In this document: piece by piece, positions 8,101 to 17,249 of the stretch
Numbering within the stretch: the stretch's first letter is position 1
Layout: the number at the start of each line of letters is the position of its first letter
NCBI RefSeq assembly: GCF_003075375.1
Contig: NZ_QDFT01000011.1
Location: 24,017 to 88,016, forward strand
Direction: 5' to 3'
Source: Microbacterium testaceum
GTDB lineage: Bacteria; Actinomycetota; Actinomycetes; Actinomycetales; Microbacteriaceae
Length of the DNA: 64,000 nucleotides
The notes under the pieces: generated by a model
Database searches by the model: none
What the model was told of the DNA's origin: nothing
Seen by the model: the letters and a program-made list of their open reading frames with translations, nothing else
Made by a program: the position numbers and the translations under genes

Positions 8101-8128
8101 CTCGGTAGGGGCTCGGTAGCGCTAGCCT
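8101..8128 (+). promoter_or_regulatory. Promoter region of the gamma-carbonic anhydrase gene with direct repeats
   Basis: CTCGGTAG occurs at 8101 and again at 8112, a spacing of 11 nt. TAGCCT at 8123-8128 is a likely -10 only 7 nt before the ATG, which implies a leaderless transcript. The repeat would lie over the -35 area, so an activator or repressor on one DNA face is possible. Confidence 0.4.
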
Positions 8129-8135
8129 CGGGCGC

Positions 8136-8693
8136 ATGACCATCGCCCCCGATGCCTCGATCCTGTCGCTCCCCGGCGCAACGCCCCGCCTGCACGAGAC
8201 CGCGTTCGTGGCATCCGGAGCCCGAGTGGTGGGGGACGTGACGCTGAGCGAGGGCGCGAGCGTCTGGTACAACGCCGTCGTCCGCGGCGACAGCGCGGCG
8301 ATCTCGATCGGTGCCCGCAGCAATCTGCAGGACAACGTGTCGGTGCACGTGGATGCCGACCACCCCGTCCTCATCGGGGCAGACGTCTCGGTGGGCCACA
8401 ACGCGGTCGTGCACGGGTGCAGGATCGGCGACGGGTCGCTGGTGGGCATGGGCAGCGTCATCCTGTCGGGCGCCCAGATCGGCCCGGGATGCCTGATCGC
8501 CGGGGGAGCGGTGGTCCTCGAGGGCACCGTCGTGCCCGAGGGCTCGCTCGTCGCGGGTGTCCCCGCGAAGGTGCGCCGGGCGCTCACCGCCGAGGAGCGT
8601 TCCCGCCTGTTGCGCAACGCCGAGATCTACCTGTCTCACTCGGCGCGCCACGCGCAGGCGCAGTCGGCTGCGGACATCGACGGCGGGGAGTGA
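8136..8693 (+). CDS. Gamma-class carbonic anhydrase-like hexapeptide protein
   Basis: A 185-residue left-handed beta-helix protein of the YrdA/PaaY/CaiE group. Repeated hexapeptides run from about residue 25 to 140. The three metal-binding histidines of gamma-carbonic anhydrases are at hand: VSVHVD, then the pair in VGHNAVVHG. The C-terminal helix (TAEERSRLLRNAEIYL) packs on the helix in relatives. It probably trimerises and may hydrate CO2, but several members of the group lack measurable activity, so the biochemical role stays open. Confidence 0.88.
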   Translation: MTIAPDASILSLPGATPRLHETAFVASGARVVGDVTLSEGASVWYNAVVRGDSAAISIGARSNLQDNVSVHVDADHPVLIGADVSVGHNAVVHGCRIGDGSLVGMGSVILSGAQIGPGCLIAGGAVVLEGTVVPEGSLVAGVPAKVRRALTAEERSRLLRNAEIYLSHSARHAQAQSAADIDGGE

Positions 8694-8816
8694 GCCGGAC
8701 CCCCGCGAATCGGCGCGCTGCGGGGACGTGGTCGACGTTCCGGCGGCGGTGCGCGGGTCTCGTCGCGATCGAGGACGACCCGGGCGTCGTTGAACGACGT
8801 GCGCGATCAGGTGAGA

Positions 8817-8890
8817 TGGAGGGGCTGACGAGAATCGAACTCGCATCATCTGTTTGGAAGACAGAGGCTTTACCACTAAGCTACAGCCCC
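8817..8890 (-). tRNA. tRNA-Gly (anticodon TCC)
   Basis: The minus strand gives a 71-nt cloverleaf from 8890 to 8820 with acceptor GGGGCTG/CAGCCCC, anticodon loop CTTCCAA and T-loop GTTCGATTC. Discriminator T is followed by an encoded CCA (8819-8817). The next tRNA on the plus strand diverges from it. Confidence 0.95.
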
Positions 8891-9025
8891 GGATTTTCGC
8901 GGCTTTGCGGCCACGAAGCATCGGACGTCCTCTACTGTACGACACCCGACAGCGCCTCGCGAACGCGCGAGGGCCGAGTCCGACACGGATCGAGCGGAGA
9001 AATCGGCGCATCCAGGCCGATCGAC

Positions 9026-9031
9026 TAGACT
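9026..9031 (+). promoter_or_regulatory. -10 element of the tRNA-Pro promoter
   Basis: TAGACT is 39 nt before the mature tRNA 5' end and resembles the other actinobacterial -10 elements in this window. Confidence 0.4.
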
Positions 9032-9070
9032 TTCAGCGGTCGTTTCGTCGGCGCGTGCCGCGCGCCGCCC

Positions 9071-9144
9071 CGGGGCGTAGCTCAGCTTGGTAGAGCGCCC
9101 GCTTTGGGAGCGGGAGGCCGCAGGTTCAAATCCTGTCGCCCCGA
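9071..9144 (+). tRNA. tRNA-Pro (anticodon TGG)
   Basis: A 74-nt cloverleaf: acceptor CGGGGCG/CGCCCCG, anticodon stem CCCGC/GCGGG around TTTGGGA, T-loop GTTCAAATC, discriminator A. CCA is not encoded. Confidence 0.95.
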
Positions 9145-9217
9145 CGTCACGGCCCCACAGACCACAGGCCTAGCCGGCCCCCGCGTGCGCGCGGGCCACA
9201 CGAGGAGAACGAACCGC

Positions 9218-10720
9218 ATGGTCAACAGCACCGTCGAGAAGCTCAGCCCCACCCGGGTCAAGCTGCACATCACGGTCTCGCCCGACGAGCTCAAGCCGAG
9301 CATCGCCCACGCCTACGAGCACATCGCACGCGACGTGCAGATCCCGGGCTTCCGCAAGGGCAAGGTTCCCGCGCCGATCATCGACCAGCGCATGGGCCGC
9401 GGCGCCGTCATCGAGCACGCCGTCAACGAGGGTCTCGACGGGTTCTACCGCCAGGCCGTCGAGGCCAACGAGCTGCGCGTCATCGGCCGCCCGAACGCCG
9501 AGATCGTCGAGCTGCCAGAGCTCAAGGACTTCTCCGGCGACCTGGTCGTCGACGTCGAGGTCGACGTCCGCCCCGAGTTCGACCTGCCCGCCTACGACAC
9601 CATCACCGTGACCGTCGACGCGGCCGAGGCCGACGAGGCCGGCATCGACGCCGAGCTCGACCGTCTGCGCGCGCGCTTCGGCACGCTCGTGACCGTCGAC
9701 CGCCCCGCCAAGACCGGCGACTTCGTCGAGCTCGACCTGGTCGCCACGATCGACGGGAACGAGATCGACCGCGCCGAGGGCGTGTCGTACGAGATCGGTT
9801 CCGGCGAGCTGCTCGAGGGCATCGACGAGGCCATCGAGTCGCTCACCGCCGACGAAGAGACCACGTTCCGCTCCAAACTCGTCGGTGGCGAGCACGCGGG
9901 CGAAGAGGCCGAGGTGGCCGTCACGATCAAGGCCGTCAAGGAGCGCGAGCTCCCCGACGCCGACGACGACTTCGCGCAGATGGCGTCCGAGTTCGACACC
10001 ATCGCCGAGCTGCGCGAGTCGCTCAGCGAGCGCGTGTCGCAGCAGGCCGTCTTCACGCAGGGTTCCGCTGCGCGCGACAAGTTCATCGAGGCGCTGCTCG
10101 AGGCCGTCGAGATCCCCGTCCCGCCGCAGCTCATCGAGGACGAGGTGCACCAGCACCTCGAGGGCGAGAACCGCCTCGAGGACGACGAGCACCGCGCCGA
10201 GGTCACCGAGGCGAGCGAGAAGCAGTTCCGCACGCAGATGGTCCTCGACAAGATCGCCGAAGAGGCCAACGTCCAGGTCTCGCAGGACGAGCTGACGCAG
10301 TACCTCATCCAGTCGGCCGCGCAGTACAACATGGCGCCGCAGGACTTCGTCAACGCGCTGCAGCAGGGCAACCAGCTGCCCGCGCTCGTCGGTGAGGTCG
10401 CCCGCAACAAGGCCCTCGCGATCGCGCTCGGCAAGGTCAAGGTCGTCGACACCGCCGGCAAGACCGTCGACCTGACCGGTTTCGTCGCCGTCGAGGGCGA
10501 AGAGCCCGTCGAAGGCGACGAAGAGACGGTCGAGGCCGACGAGGCTCCCGCCGCCGAAGAGGCCCCCGCCAAGGCGCCCGCCAAGAAGCGCGCCCCGGCC
10601 AAGAAGAAGGCCGACGCCGAGGCGCCCGCCGCCGACGAGGCTCCCGCCGACGAGGCCCCCGCGAAGGCGCCCGCCAAGAAGCGCGCCCCGGCCAAGAAGA
10701 AGGCCGACGCCGCCGAGTAA
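9218..10720 (+). CDS. tig: Trigger factor, ribosome-bound chaperone with a Lys/Ala/Pro-rich tail
   Basis: A 500-residue trigger factor. The ribosome-binding signature GFRKGKVP is near residue 45, the FKBP-type prolyl isomerase domain is about 150-240, and the helical chaperone arms follow to about 430. The last 70 residues are unusual: an acidic stretch ([15 protein letters not shown]) followed by two copies of [15 protein letters not shown] separated by an Ala/Asp/Glu-Pro spacer. Such basic tails recall histone H1-like proteins and are seen in actinobacterial Tig proteins with varying length. GAGGAG precedes the ATG at 9218; the open frame continues upstream through the tRNA, so that part is not coding. 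Confidence 0.94.
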   Translation: MVNSTVEKLSPTRVKLHITVSPDELKPSIAHAYEHIARDVQIPGFRKGKVPAPIIDQRMGRGAVIEHAVNEGLDGFYRQAVEANELRVIGRPNAEIVELPELKDFSGDLVVDVEVDVRPEFDLPAYDTITVTVDAAEADEAGIDAELDRLRARFGTLVTVDRPAKTGDFVELDLVATIDGNEIDRAEGVSYEIGSGELLEGIDEAIESLTADEETTFRSKLVGGEHAGEEAEVAVTIKAVKERELPDADDDFAQMASEFDTIAELRESLSERVSQQAVFTQGSAARDKFIEALLEAVEIPVPPQLIEDEVHQHLEGENRLEDDEHRAEVTEASEKQFRTQMVLDKIAEEANVQVSQDELTQYLIQSAAQYNMAPQDFVNALQQGNQLPALVGEVARNKALAIALGKVKVVDTAGKTVDLTGFVAVEGEEPVEGDEETVEADEAPAAEEAPAKAPAKKRAPAKKKADAEAPAADEAPADEAPAKAPAKKRAPAKKKADAAE

Positions 10721-10729
10721 GTCCTGACG

Positions 10730-10764
10730 AAGGGGGTGGATGCCACGGCATCCACCCCCTTTCT
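10730..10764 (+). terminator. Rho-independent terminator of tig
   Basis: Perfect arms AAGGGGGTGGATGCC and GGCATCCACCCCCTT are followed by TCT. The hairpin itself contains both orientations of the GGATGCC heptamer. Confidence 0.85.
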
Positions 10765-10778
10765 CATCCCCACATGCC

Positions 10779-10842
10779 GTTGAGTGTCCAGGGCACGCCG
10801 CCCGACGACCTTCTCGTGCGGCGTGTTTTGGACACTCGACGG
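10779..10842. repeat. Intergenic palindromic repeat, copy 1
   Basis: Imperfect inverted repeat with 23-nt arms: GTTGAGTGTCCAGGGCACG... on the left and ...TTTTGGACACTCGAC on the right. It belongs to the same family as the copies at 25263 and 25361. It lies directly after the tig terminator. Confidence 0.75.
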
Positions 10843-10857
10843 GTGAGACACCGACCC

Positions 10858-10915
10858 CGTCTCGTGTGCGGAACGTCGCGCGGGATCGCGCGGCGCGTCT
10901 CGGACACGCGACCCG
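10858..10915. repeat. Degenerate copy of the intergenic palindrome
   Basis: The right arm GCGCGTCTCGGACACGCGAC resembles the right arm of copy 1 with several changes. The left arm GTCTCGTGTGCGGAACG pairs with it imperfectly. It is probably a decayed member of the family. Confidence 0.45.
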
Positions 10916-10931
10916 AAGAAAGCAGAGAGTG

Positions 10932-11429
10932 ATGCGACACCTGGACGACTGGCAGGACAGAGTGGATGCCGTCTGGGCCGACGACACGCTCGCCCCCGAC
11001 GACGTGATCGCCCGCATCGACGCCCTCGCCGCCGAGCTGCCGGACGACGACCCGGTCGCCCTCTTCGAGCGCGCCGGGGCGCGCGACTCCGCCGGGGTCG
11101 AGGACGAGGCCGAGGTGCTGTACCGCCGTGCCCTCGCGATCGGGCTCGACGACGAGCGGCGCACGCGGGCGACAATCCAGCTCGCCAGCACGATCCGCAA
11201 CCTCGGCAAGACGGACGAGGCGCTGGGGATGCTCCGGGCCGAGTACGAGCGCGAGCCGCGCGGGCCGCTGCACGACGCGGCCGCCGCCTTCTACGCCCTG
11301 GCTCTGGCGTCGAACGGGGAAGCCGAGCGGGCGGCATCCGTCGCTCTGCAGGCGCTGGCGCCGCACCTGCCCCGCTATACCCGTTCCGTGACCGGATACG
11401 CGCGAGAAATCGCCGATCACCTCGACTGA
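10932..11429 (+). CDS. Tetratricopeptide-repeat-like protein
   Basis: A 165-residue cytosolic all-helical protein. Helical pairs with TPR-like spacing are visible: VALFERAGARDSAGVEDEAE, the following YRRALAIGLDDERRT, and IRNLGKTDEALGMLRAEY. There is no signal peptide. TPR proteins act as scaffolds for protein contacts; no partner can be read here. It stands alone between the palindromic repeats and clpP1. The ATG at 10932 is taken because the open frame upstream runs through the repeat palindromes. Confidence 0.75.
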   Translation: MRHLDDWQDRVDAVWADDTLAPDDVIARIDALAAELPDDDPVALFERAGARDSAGVEDEAEVLYRRALAIGLDDERRTRATIQLASTIRNLGKTDEALGMLRAEYEREPRGPLHDAAAAFYALALASNGEAERAASVALQALAPHLPRYTRSVTGYAREIADHLD

Positions 11430-11472
11430 TCCGCCCGCGGCGAACACGGCATCCGGTGTCGGAGCCCGCCGG

Positions 11473-11478
11473 TAGATT
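11473..11478 (+). promoter_or_regulatory. -10 element of the clpP1-clpP2 promoter
   Basis: TAGATT lies 29 nt before the clpP1 ATG, leaving a short leader with a good AAGAGGAG ribosome site. A ClgR-type operator was looked for but not identified with confidence. Confidence 0.4.
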
Positions 11479-11507
11479 CGTTGCAGATCACCGGAAGAGG
11501 AGCACAC

Positions 11508-12092
11508 ATGCCCGAACCCCTTATGGCAACGAGCGTCTTCGACAGGCTGCTGAAGGACCGCATCATCTGGCTCGGTTCGGAGGTGCGTGACGAGAACGCC
11601 AACGAGATCTGCGCCAAGATCCTGCTGCTCGCGGCAGAGGACCCGCAGAAGGACATCTACCTCTACATCAATTCGCCCGGCGGCTCGATCACGGCCGGCA
11701 TGGCGATCTACGACACGATGCAGTTCGTGCCGAACGACATCGTCACGGTCGGCATCGGCATGGCGGCGTCGATGGGTCAGCTGCTGCTGACCAGCGGCAC
11801 CAAGGGCAAGCGGTACATCACGCCCAACGCGCGCGTGCTGCTGCACCAGCCGCACGGCGGCTTCGGCGGAACGTCGAGCGACATCCAGACGCAGGCGCAG
11901 CTCATCCTCGACATGAAGCGCCGCCTCGCCGAGATCACGGCGAACCAGACCGGCAAGAGCGTCGAGCAGATCAACGCCGACGGCGACCGCGACCGCTGGT
12001 TCACCGCACAAGAGGCGCTCGAGTACGGCTTCGTCGATCACATGCGCGAGCACGCCACCGACGTCACCGGCGGCGGCGGAACCGCGGCCTGA
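11508..12092 (+). CDS. clpP1: ATP-dependent Clp protease proteolytic subunit 1
   Basis: A 194-residue ClpP serine protease. The catalytic triad is visible: Ser in GMAASMGQ, His in LHQPHGG, and Asp in the INADGDRD segment. The handle helix motif ([15 protein letters not shown]) is present. In Actinobacteria two different ClpP rings pair to form the active 14-mer and work with ClpX or ClpC. The stop is 23 nt before clpP2, so both are one operon. The C-terminus is Gly-rich. Confidence 0.95.
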   Translation: MPEPLMATSVFDRLLKDRIIWLGSEVRDENANEICAKILLLAAEDPQKDIYLYINSPGGSITAGMAIYDTMQFVPNDIVTVGIGMAASMGQLLLTSGTKGKRYITPNARVLLHQPHGGFGGTSSDIQTQAQLILDMKRRLAEITANQTGKSVEQINADGDRDRWFTAQEALEYGFVDHMREHATDVTGGGGTAA

Positions 12093-12115
12093 GGCGAGAG
12101 GAAAAGGACACCATC

Positions 12116-12778
12116 ATGAACATCCCCACCTTCGGCGGCGCCGCATCGCACATGCCCAGCAGCCGCTACGTCCTTCCTCAGTTCGAGGAGCGCACGGCCT
12201 ACGGCTACAAGCGCCAGGACCCGTACAACAAGCTGTTCGAAGATCGCGTGATCTTCCTCGGCGTGCAGGTCGACGACGCGTCGGCCGACGACGTCATGGC
12301 CCAGCTGCTCGTGCTCGAGTCGCAGGACCCCGACCGCGACATCATCATGTACATCAACTCGCCCGGTGGCTCGTTCACCGCCATGACGGCGATCTACGAC
12401 ACGATGCAGTACGTCTCGCCGCAGATCCAGACGGTCGTGCTCGGACAGGCCGCGTCCGCGGCATCCGTCCTTCTCGCCGCCGGCGCCCCCGGCAAGCGTC
12501 TCGCCCTGCCCAACGCCCGCATCCTGATCCACCAGCCCGCCATGGGCGAGGCCGGTCACGGTCAGGCGTCGGACATCGAGATCCAGGCGCAAGAGATCCT
12601 GCGCATGCGCACCTGGCTCGAAGAGACGATGGCCCGCCACACCGGCCAGGACGTCGCCAAGGTCAACAAGGACATCGACCGCGACAAGATCCTCTCGGCC
12701 CACGAGGCCATGGAGTACGGCATCGTCGACCAGGTGCTGACGACCCGCAAGCGTCAGCCTGCGGCTCTCACCGCCTGA
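12116..12778 (+). CDS. clpP2: ATP-dependent Clp protease proteolytic subunit 2
   Basis: A 220-residue second ClpP. It has a longer N-terminus (to about residue 30, including SSRYVLPQFEERT) that may be removed by processing, as known for ClpP2 of related bacteria. The active-site Ser is in GQAASAASV, the His in IHQPAMG and the Asp in KDIDRDK. With ClpP1 it should form the mixed ClpP1P2 peptidase. AGGAAAAGGA provides a ribosome site 8 nt before the ATG. A strong terminator closes the operon, so clpX has its own promoter. Confidence 0.95.
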   Translation: MNIPTFGGAASHMPSSRYVLPQFEERTAYGYKRQDPYNKLFEDRVIFLGVQVDDASADDVMAQLLVLESQDPDRDIIMYINSPGGSFTAMTAIYDTMQYVSPQIQTVVLGQAASAASVLLAAGAPGKRLALPNARILIHQPAMGEAGHGQASDIEIQAQEILRMRTWLEETMARHTGQDVAKVNKDIDRDKILSAHEAMEYGIVDQVLTTRKRQPAALTA

Positions 12779-12792
12779 CCCGCTGCTCCTCG

Positions 12793-12828
12793 ACGCCCCG
12801 CAGACCCGTTCCGGTCTGCGGGGCGTCG
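12793..12828 (+). terminator. Terminator of clpP1-clpP2
   Basis: Hairpin arms ACGCCCCGCAGACC and GGTCTGCGGGGCGT surround a CGTTCC loop, 14 nt after the clpP2 stop codon. Confidence 0.8.
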
Positions 12829-13100
12829 TCGTGCGCGGCACCGCACGCGCTCGCGTGTGTTCGGCTCCTCCAGGTCTCGCGCCGGAACCCGGTCCGCGCC
12901 GGGTAGTGCCTCGAGACTGCACCCGGCTGACAAGTCGGCGACATCCTGCAACCGAGATGTCAGGGGAATGCCGTTTCGTGGCGTCGGCCGCGGTCGAGAC
13001 CGCCCGGAAACCGACATCACGCCGCCCGCCGTGCCCCAGGCGACGACGCCGGGGGCGATCACGACACCGCCGAGAGCGCAAATGCCCTCGGTTCGCCCGG

Positions 13101-13119
13101 GCTCGGGTTAGGCTCGGGT
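13101..13119 (+). promoter_or_regulatory. clpX promoter with tandem GCTCGGGT repeats
   Basis: The 330-nt gap between the clpP2 terminator and clpX contains no convincing gene. Near its end GCTCGGGT occurs at 13101 and 13112, 11 nt apart, overlapping the -10 candidate TAGGCT (13109-13114). Transcription would start near 13121. A GGGAGG ribosome site lies before the ATG at 13159. The repeat could be an operator for a Clp regulator, but its protein is unknown. Confidence 0.4.
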
Positions 13120-13158
13120 AACACACCGGCGGGGGCCGGGTGACGGGAGGATCCGGCC

Positions 13159-14427
13159 ATGGCACGCATCGGTGAGAGCGCCGACCTGTTCAAGTGCTCC
13201 TTCTGCGGCAAGAGCCAGAAGCAGGTGCAGCAGCTGATCGCCGGTCCGGGCGTGTACATCTGCGACGAATGCGTCGAGCTGTGCAACGAGATCATCGAAG
13301 AGCGCATGGCCGAGTCGTCCGCCGGCGAGGTCGCCGAGTTCGACCTTCCCAAGCCCCGCGAGATCTTCTCGTTCCTCGAGGAGTACGTCGTCGGTCAGGA
13401 GCCCGCCAAGCGCGCGCTGGCCGTCGCCGTCTACAACCACTACAAGCGCGTCCGGTCGCACGGCACCCTGCAGCCCGCCGAGGCCCGCGCCGAAGAGATC
13501 GACATCGCCAAGAGCAACATCCTGCTGCTCGGCCCGACCGGCTGCGGCAAGACCTACCTGGCGCAGACCCTCGCCAAGCGCCTCAACGTGCCCTTCGCAG
13601 TGGCGGATGCCACGGCCCTCACCGAGGCCGGCTACGTCGGCGAAGACGTCGAGAACATCCTGCTAAAGCTCCTGCAGGCGGCTGACTTCGACGTCAAGCG
13701 CGCCGAGACCGGGATCATCTACATCGACGAGGTCGACAAGATCGCTCGCAAGGCCGAGAACCCCTCGATCACGCGCGACGTGTCGGGTGAGGGCGTGCAG
13801 CAGGCCCTGCTGAAGATCCTCGAGGGCACGGTCGCCTCGGTTCCGCCGCAGGGCGGCCGCAAGCACCCGCATCAGGAGTTCATCCAGATCGACACGACGA
13901 ACGTCCTGTTCATCGTCGCCGGGGCGTTCGCGGGCCTCGAAGAGATCATCTCGGCCCGCGTCGGCAAGCACGGCGTCGGCTTCGGTGCACCGCTGCATCG
14001 CAAAGAGGACGCCCCCGACCTCTTCAGCGAGGCGCTGCCCGAGGATCTGCACAAGTTCGGCCTGATCCCCGAGTTCATCGGGCGTCTGCCCGTCGTGGCA
14101 TCCGTGTCTCCGCTCGACCAGGACGCGCTGATGGAGATCCTCACGGCGCCCCGCAACGCCCTGGTCAAGCAGTACCAGCGCATGTTCGAGCTCGACGGCG
14201 TGCAGCTGGAGTTCGACGAGGACGCCCTGCGTGCGATCGCCGACCTCGCCGTCGCCCGCAAGACCGGAGCCCGCGGATTGCGCGCGATCCTCGAGGACGT
14301 GCTCGGCCCGATCATGTTCGACGTGCCGTCGGCCGACGACATCGCCAAGGTCGTCATCACCCGCGCTGCCGTCGAAGACCGCGCGCAGCCGACGATCGTG
14401 CTGGCGCAGAAGCGACGCAGCGCCTAG
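13159..14427 (+). CDS. clpX: Clp protease ATPase subunit ClpX
   Basis: A 422-residue AAA+ unfoldase that feeds tagged proteins to ClpP. The N-terminal four-cysteine zinc domain (CSFC near residue 15, CDEC near 38) binds adaptors. Walker A is GPTGCGKT near 125, and Walker [10 protein letters not shown] near 187. The ClpP-docking loop reads VGF within HGVGFGAP (IGF in most ClpX proteins). Arginine-finger and sensor regions follow ([17 protein letters not shown]). Length is normal. Genes for its ClpP partners lie immediately upstream but in a separate transcription unit. Confidence 0.96.
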   Translation: MARIGESADLFKCSFCGKSQKQVQQLIAGPGVYICDECVELCNEIIEERMAESSAGEVAEFDLPKPREIFSFLEEYVVGQEPAKRALAVAVYNHYKRVRSHGTLQPAEARAEEIDIAKSNILLLGPTGCGKTYLAQTLAKRLNVPFAVADATALTEAGYVGEDVENILLKLLQAADFDVKRAETGIIYIDEVDKIARKAENPSITRDVSGEGVQQALLKILEGTVASVPPQGGRKHPHQEFIQIDTTNVLFIVAGAFAGLEEIISARVGKHGVGFGAPLHRKEDAPDLFSEALPEDLHKFGLIPEFIGRLPVVASVSPLDQDALMEILTAPRNALVKQYQRMFELDGVQLEFDEDALRAIADLAVARKTGARGLRAILEDVLGPIMFDVPSADDIAKVVITRAAVEDRAQPTIVLAQKRRSA

Positions 14428-14483
14428 GGACCGGTTCGGAGCGTCGCGCCCGGCGGCAGCCGAGATCGCGACAGGATGAGGGG

Positions 14484-14993
14484 ATGCTCCCCGACCTGCA
14501 GCTTCCTGTCGTCCTGTCCAGCCGCGGCGGAGAGGTCGTCATCCGACGGGCGACCGTGACCGACCTCTCGGCGCTCGTGACGTTGCTCTCGGACGATGCG
14601 ATCAGCGCGGCACGCGGTGACCGCGGCGATGATGCGGACGTCGAGGCCTACGGCGGCGCTCTGCGCAGCGTGCTCGACGCGCCGCTGAACGACCTCCTCG
14701 CCGTGGAGGCGGCCGACGGCACGGTGGTGGGGACCCTCCAGCTCACGGTCATCCCCGGTATGGCGCGTCGGGGCGCCACGCGCATGCTCGTCGAGGCGGT
14801 GCGGGTGGCGTCGAGCGCGCGTTCCGGCGGAATAGGCAGCGCGGTGATGCGCTGGGTGATGCACGTCGCGGCCCCGGCGACCGGCGCGACCCTCGTGCAG
14901 CTCACCTCCGACGCCGCGCGCGTCGATGCCCACCGGTTCTACACGCGACTCGGCTTCGCCGACTCCCACATCGGCTTCAAGTACGCGCTGTGA
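14484..14993 (+). CDS. GNAT-family N-acetyltransferase
   Basis: A 169-residue acetyl-CoA-dependent acetyltransferase fold. Motif A is visible as [20 protein letters not shown], where the pyrophosphate-binding Q/RxxGxG/A motif is R-S-G-G-I-G. The C-terminal beta-strand and YTRLGF segment is also typical ([18 protein letters not shown]). The substrate is unknown. A CAGGAT -10-like element lies 6 nt before the ATG, which suggests a leaderless transcript. The gene converges on the M3 peptidase gene. Confidence 0.85.
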   Translation: MLPDLQLPVVLSSRGGEVVIRRATVTDLSALVTLLSDDAISAARGDRGDDADVEAYGGALRSVLDAPLNDLLAVEAADGTVVGTLQLTVIPGMARRGATRMLVEAVRVASSARSGGIGSAVMRWVMHVAAPATGATLVQLTSDAARVDAHRFYTRLGFADSHIGFKYAL

Positions 14994-14997
14994 CGCC

Positions 14998-15032
14998 TCC
15001 GGGCCCGTGTACACGGCGCACCCGGGCCCGGA
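14998..15032. terminator. Possible hairpin between convergent genes
   Basis: CCGGGCCCG occurs near 14999 and CCGGGCCCGG near 15022. They can pair around a loop of about 14 nt. There is no T run. Confidence 0.35.
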
Positions 15033-15038
15033 ATCGCG

Positions 15039-17087
15039 TCAGCCCGCGAGACCGCGGCGCTCCAGCAGGGGCTGGATCTCGGCATCCCGACCGCGGAAAT
15101 CCCGGTAGGCCGCGAGGGGGTCGCCCGAACCGCCGACGCCCAGCAGACGATGGCGGAATCGGTCGCCGTTCTCGCGCGTGAGTCCGCCGTTCTCGCCGAA
15201 CCACTCCACGGTGTCGGCGTCGAGCACCTCGCTCCAGATGTACGAGTAGTAGCCCGCGCTGTACCCGCCCGAGAACACGTGCGCGAAGTACGTCGAGGCG
15301 TATCGCGTCGGGACGACGGGGTTGTCGAGCCCGATGTCCGCGAGGGCCGCCGCCTGGAAGGCCGCGACGTCGATGTCGGCCGACGCCTCGTCGAGAGAGA
15401 GGGTGTGACACGCCTGGTCGATCCAGGATGCCGCCAGGTACTCGCTCGTGGCGAAGCCCTGGTTGAACGCCTCGGAGGCGTGCAGGCGTTCGACCACGTC
15501 GGCCGGCAGCGGTTCGTCGGTGTCGATGTGCCGCGCGTAGTTCGAGAGGATCTCGGGCCAGAGGATCCACATCTCGTTCACCTGGCTGGGGAACTCGACG
15601 AAGTCCCGGTACACCGCGGTGCCCGCGAAGTGCGGGTAGGTGACGGTCGCGAAGAGGCCGTGCAGGGCGTGACCGAACTCGTGGAACAGGGTCGTGACCT
15701 CGTCGAGCGTCAGCAGCGTCGGGGTGCCGGGGGCGGGCTTGTTCACGTTGAGGTTGTTCACCACGACCGGTGCGGTCCCGCGCAGCGCCGACTGCGTGAC
15801 GATCGAGTTCATCCACGCGCCGCCGCGTTTGGTGTCGCGCGTGTACAGGTCGAGCAGGAAGAGCCCGAGCTCACTGCCGTCGGCGTTGTGCACCTCGAAG
15901 ACGCGGACCTCGGGGTGGTAGCCCTGCAGGTCGTGCCTCTCGGTGACACGGATGCCGTACAGCTGCTCGGCCGCGAAGAACACGCCGTCGCGCAGCACCC
16001 GCTCCGCCTCGAACCACGGGCGCAGCGCGGCACGGTCGAGGTCGTACTTCTCGGCGCGCACCTTCTCGGTGTAGAACGCCCAGTCGTGGGCCTCGATCCG
16101 GATGCCGTCGGCGTCGGCGATCCGCTGCAGGGCGGCCTGTTCGTCGCGGGCGTTCGCGGCGGCCGGCGCGGCCAGACGCCGCAGCAGCGACGCGACGGCG
16201 TCGGGGGAGCCGGCGGTCTGATCGGCGAGCACGGCCGCGGCGTGAGAGGGGTAGCCGAGCAGGGCCGCGCGTTCGGCTCGCAGCCGCACGATCTCACGCA
16301 GCACCGGGCGGTTGTCGTGCGCGTTGTCACGCGCCGCGCGCGAGCGCGACGCCTCGAGCAGCCGTCGGCGGCTCTCGCGGTTCGTCAGAGACGACAGGTA
16401 CGGGTGCCCGGTGTAGAGCGTGAGGGTGACGACGTAACGACCGTCGAGTCCGCGGCTCGTCGCGGTCTGCGCGGCGGCCGAGAGCTCGCCGTCGCCGAGC
16501 CCGTCGAGCTCGGCGGCATCGTCGAACACGACGGCGAGGTCGTTCGTGTCGGCGAGCAGGTTCTTCTCGAACGTGGTCGTCAGCACGGACAAGCGCTGGT
16601 TGAGGTCGGTCAGACGCTGCTTCTGCGCGGCATCCAGACCGGCGCCGGCCAACGCCATCTCGCGGTGATGCCGTTCCACCAGGTAGCGGCTCTCGGCATC
16701 CAGGTCCAGATCGCCCAGCTGCTCGTGCACCGCGGCGATGCGGGCGAACAGAGCGGCATCGAGCTGGATCGCGTCGCGGTGGGCGGACATGAGGGGCGCG
16801 AGCTGCTCTTCGACGGCCTGGATCTCGGGAGTGCCGTCGGCGCCCGTCACCGTGTAGAACGTGCGCGAGACACGACCGAGCAGCTCTCCGCTGCGCTCGA
16901 GGGCGACGAGCGTGTTCTCGAACGTCGCCGGCTCGGTCTGAGCGGTGATCGCGTCGACCTCGGCCCGCTGAGCGGCGAACGCTTCGCGGAAGGCGGGGAG
17001 GTAGTGCTCGGACCGGATGCTGCCGTAGGGCGGCAGGTCGTAGGGGAGCGCGGGGGAGGACAGCAGGGGATTGGGGGCATCCGTCAT
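15039..17087 (-). CDS. M3-family zinc oligopeptidase (oligopeptidase A / Dcp type)
   Basis: A 682-residue cytosolic metallopeptidase that trims short peptides. The zinc site is HEFGHALHG near residue 467, with the third ligand Glu about 25 residues downstream. The N-terminal helical half is typical of the thermolysin-unlike M3 fold. There is no signal peptide. The tail ends with RGLAG. It fits the size of oligopeptidase A and peptidyl-dipeptidase Dcp (about 680); which of the two specificities applies cannot be told. The promoter candidate is 6 nt before the ATG. It may finish peptides released by Clp proteases encoded nearby (inference). Confidence 0.92.
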   Translation of the reverse strand: MTDAPNPLLSSPALPYDLPPYGSIRSEHYLPAFREAFAAQRAEVDAITAQTEPATFENTLVALERSGELLGRVSRTFYTVTGADGTPEIQAVEEQLAPLMSAHRDAIQLDAALFARIAAVHEQLGDLDLDAESRYLVERHHREMALAGAGLDAAQKQRLTDLNQRLSVLTTTFEKNLLADTNDLAVVFDDAAELDGLGDGELSAAAQTATSRGLDGRYVVTLTLYTGHPYLSSLTNRESRRRLLEASRSRAARDNAHDNRPVLREIVRLRAERAALLGYPSHAAAVLADQTAGSPDAVASLLRRLAAPAAANARDEQAALQRIADADGIRIEAHDWAFYTEKVRAEKYDLDRAALRPWFEAERVLRDGVFFAAEQLYGIRVTERHDLQGYHPEVRVFEVHNADGSELGLFLLDLYTRDTKRGGAWMNSIVTQSALRGTAPVVVNNLNVNKPAPGTPTLLTLDEVTTLFHEFGHALHGLFATVTYPHFAGTAVYRDFVEFPSQVNEMWILWPEILSNYARHIDTDEPLPADVVERLHASEAFNQGFATSEYLAASWIDQACHTLSLDEASADIDVAAFQAAALADIGLDNPVVPTRYASTYFAHVFSGGYSAGYYSYIWSEVLDADTVEWFGENGGLTRENGDRFRHRLLGVGGSGDPLAAYRDFRGRDAEIQPLLERRGLAG

Positions 17088-17093
17088 CGGTCC

Positions 17094-17099
17094 AGCCTA
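17094..17099 (-). promoter_or_regulatory. -10 element of a probably leaderless M3 peptidase promoter
   Basis: On the minus strand TAGGCT is followed after 6 nt by the start codon at 17087. Confidence 0.5.
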
Positions 17100-17195
17100 G
17101 GCGGCGGACCGTGCGCGGTCACGGAGAGGAACGGACGTCCGCGAGCGTCCTGGGCTCACCCCCTCCGGTGGAGCGCGAGAGGCTCCGAAGCGGAC

Positions 17196-17229
17196 GAGCC
17201 CGCCGCCCCCGGACGGGGACGGCGGGCTC
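17196..17229 (-). terminator. Terminator after valS and its small downstream gene
   Basis: Arms GAGCCCGCCG and CGGCGGGCTC with an inner CCCC/GGGG pair lie about 20 nt after the stop of the small gene on the minus strand. Confidence 0.7.
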
Positions 17230-17249
17230 GGGGCTCGTCGAGACGCGGC

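Noticed and set aside
10556..10714. Separate histone-like gene at the end of tig
   Set aside because: The basic tail is in frame with trigger factor and has no start codon with a ribosome site of its own.
12840..13158. Small gene in the clpP2-clpX gap
   Set aside because: Short frames exist on both strands but have Arg/Pro/Ser-rich shadow-like composition and no ribosome site. The gap is better read as promoter and control DNA.
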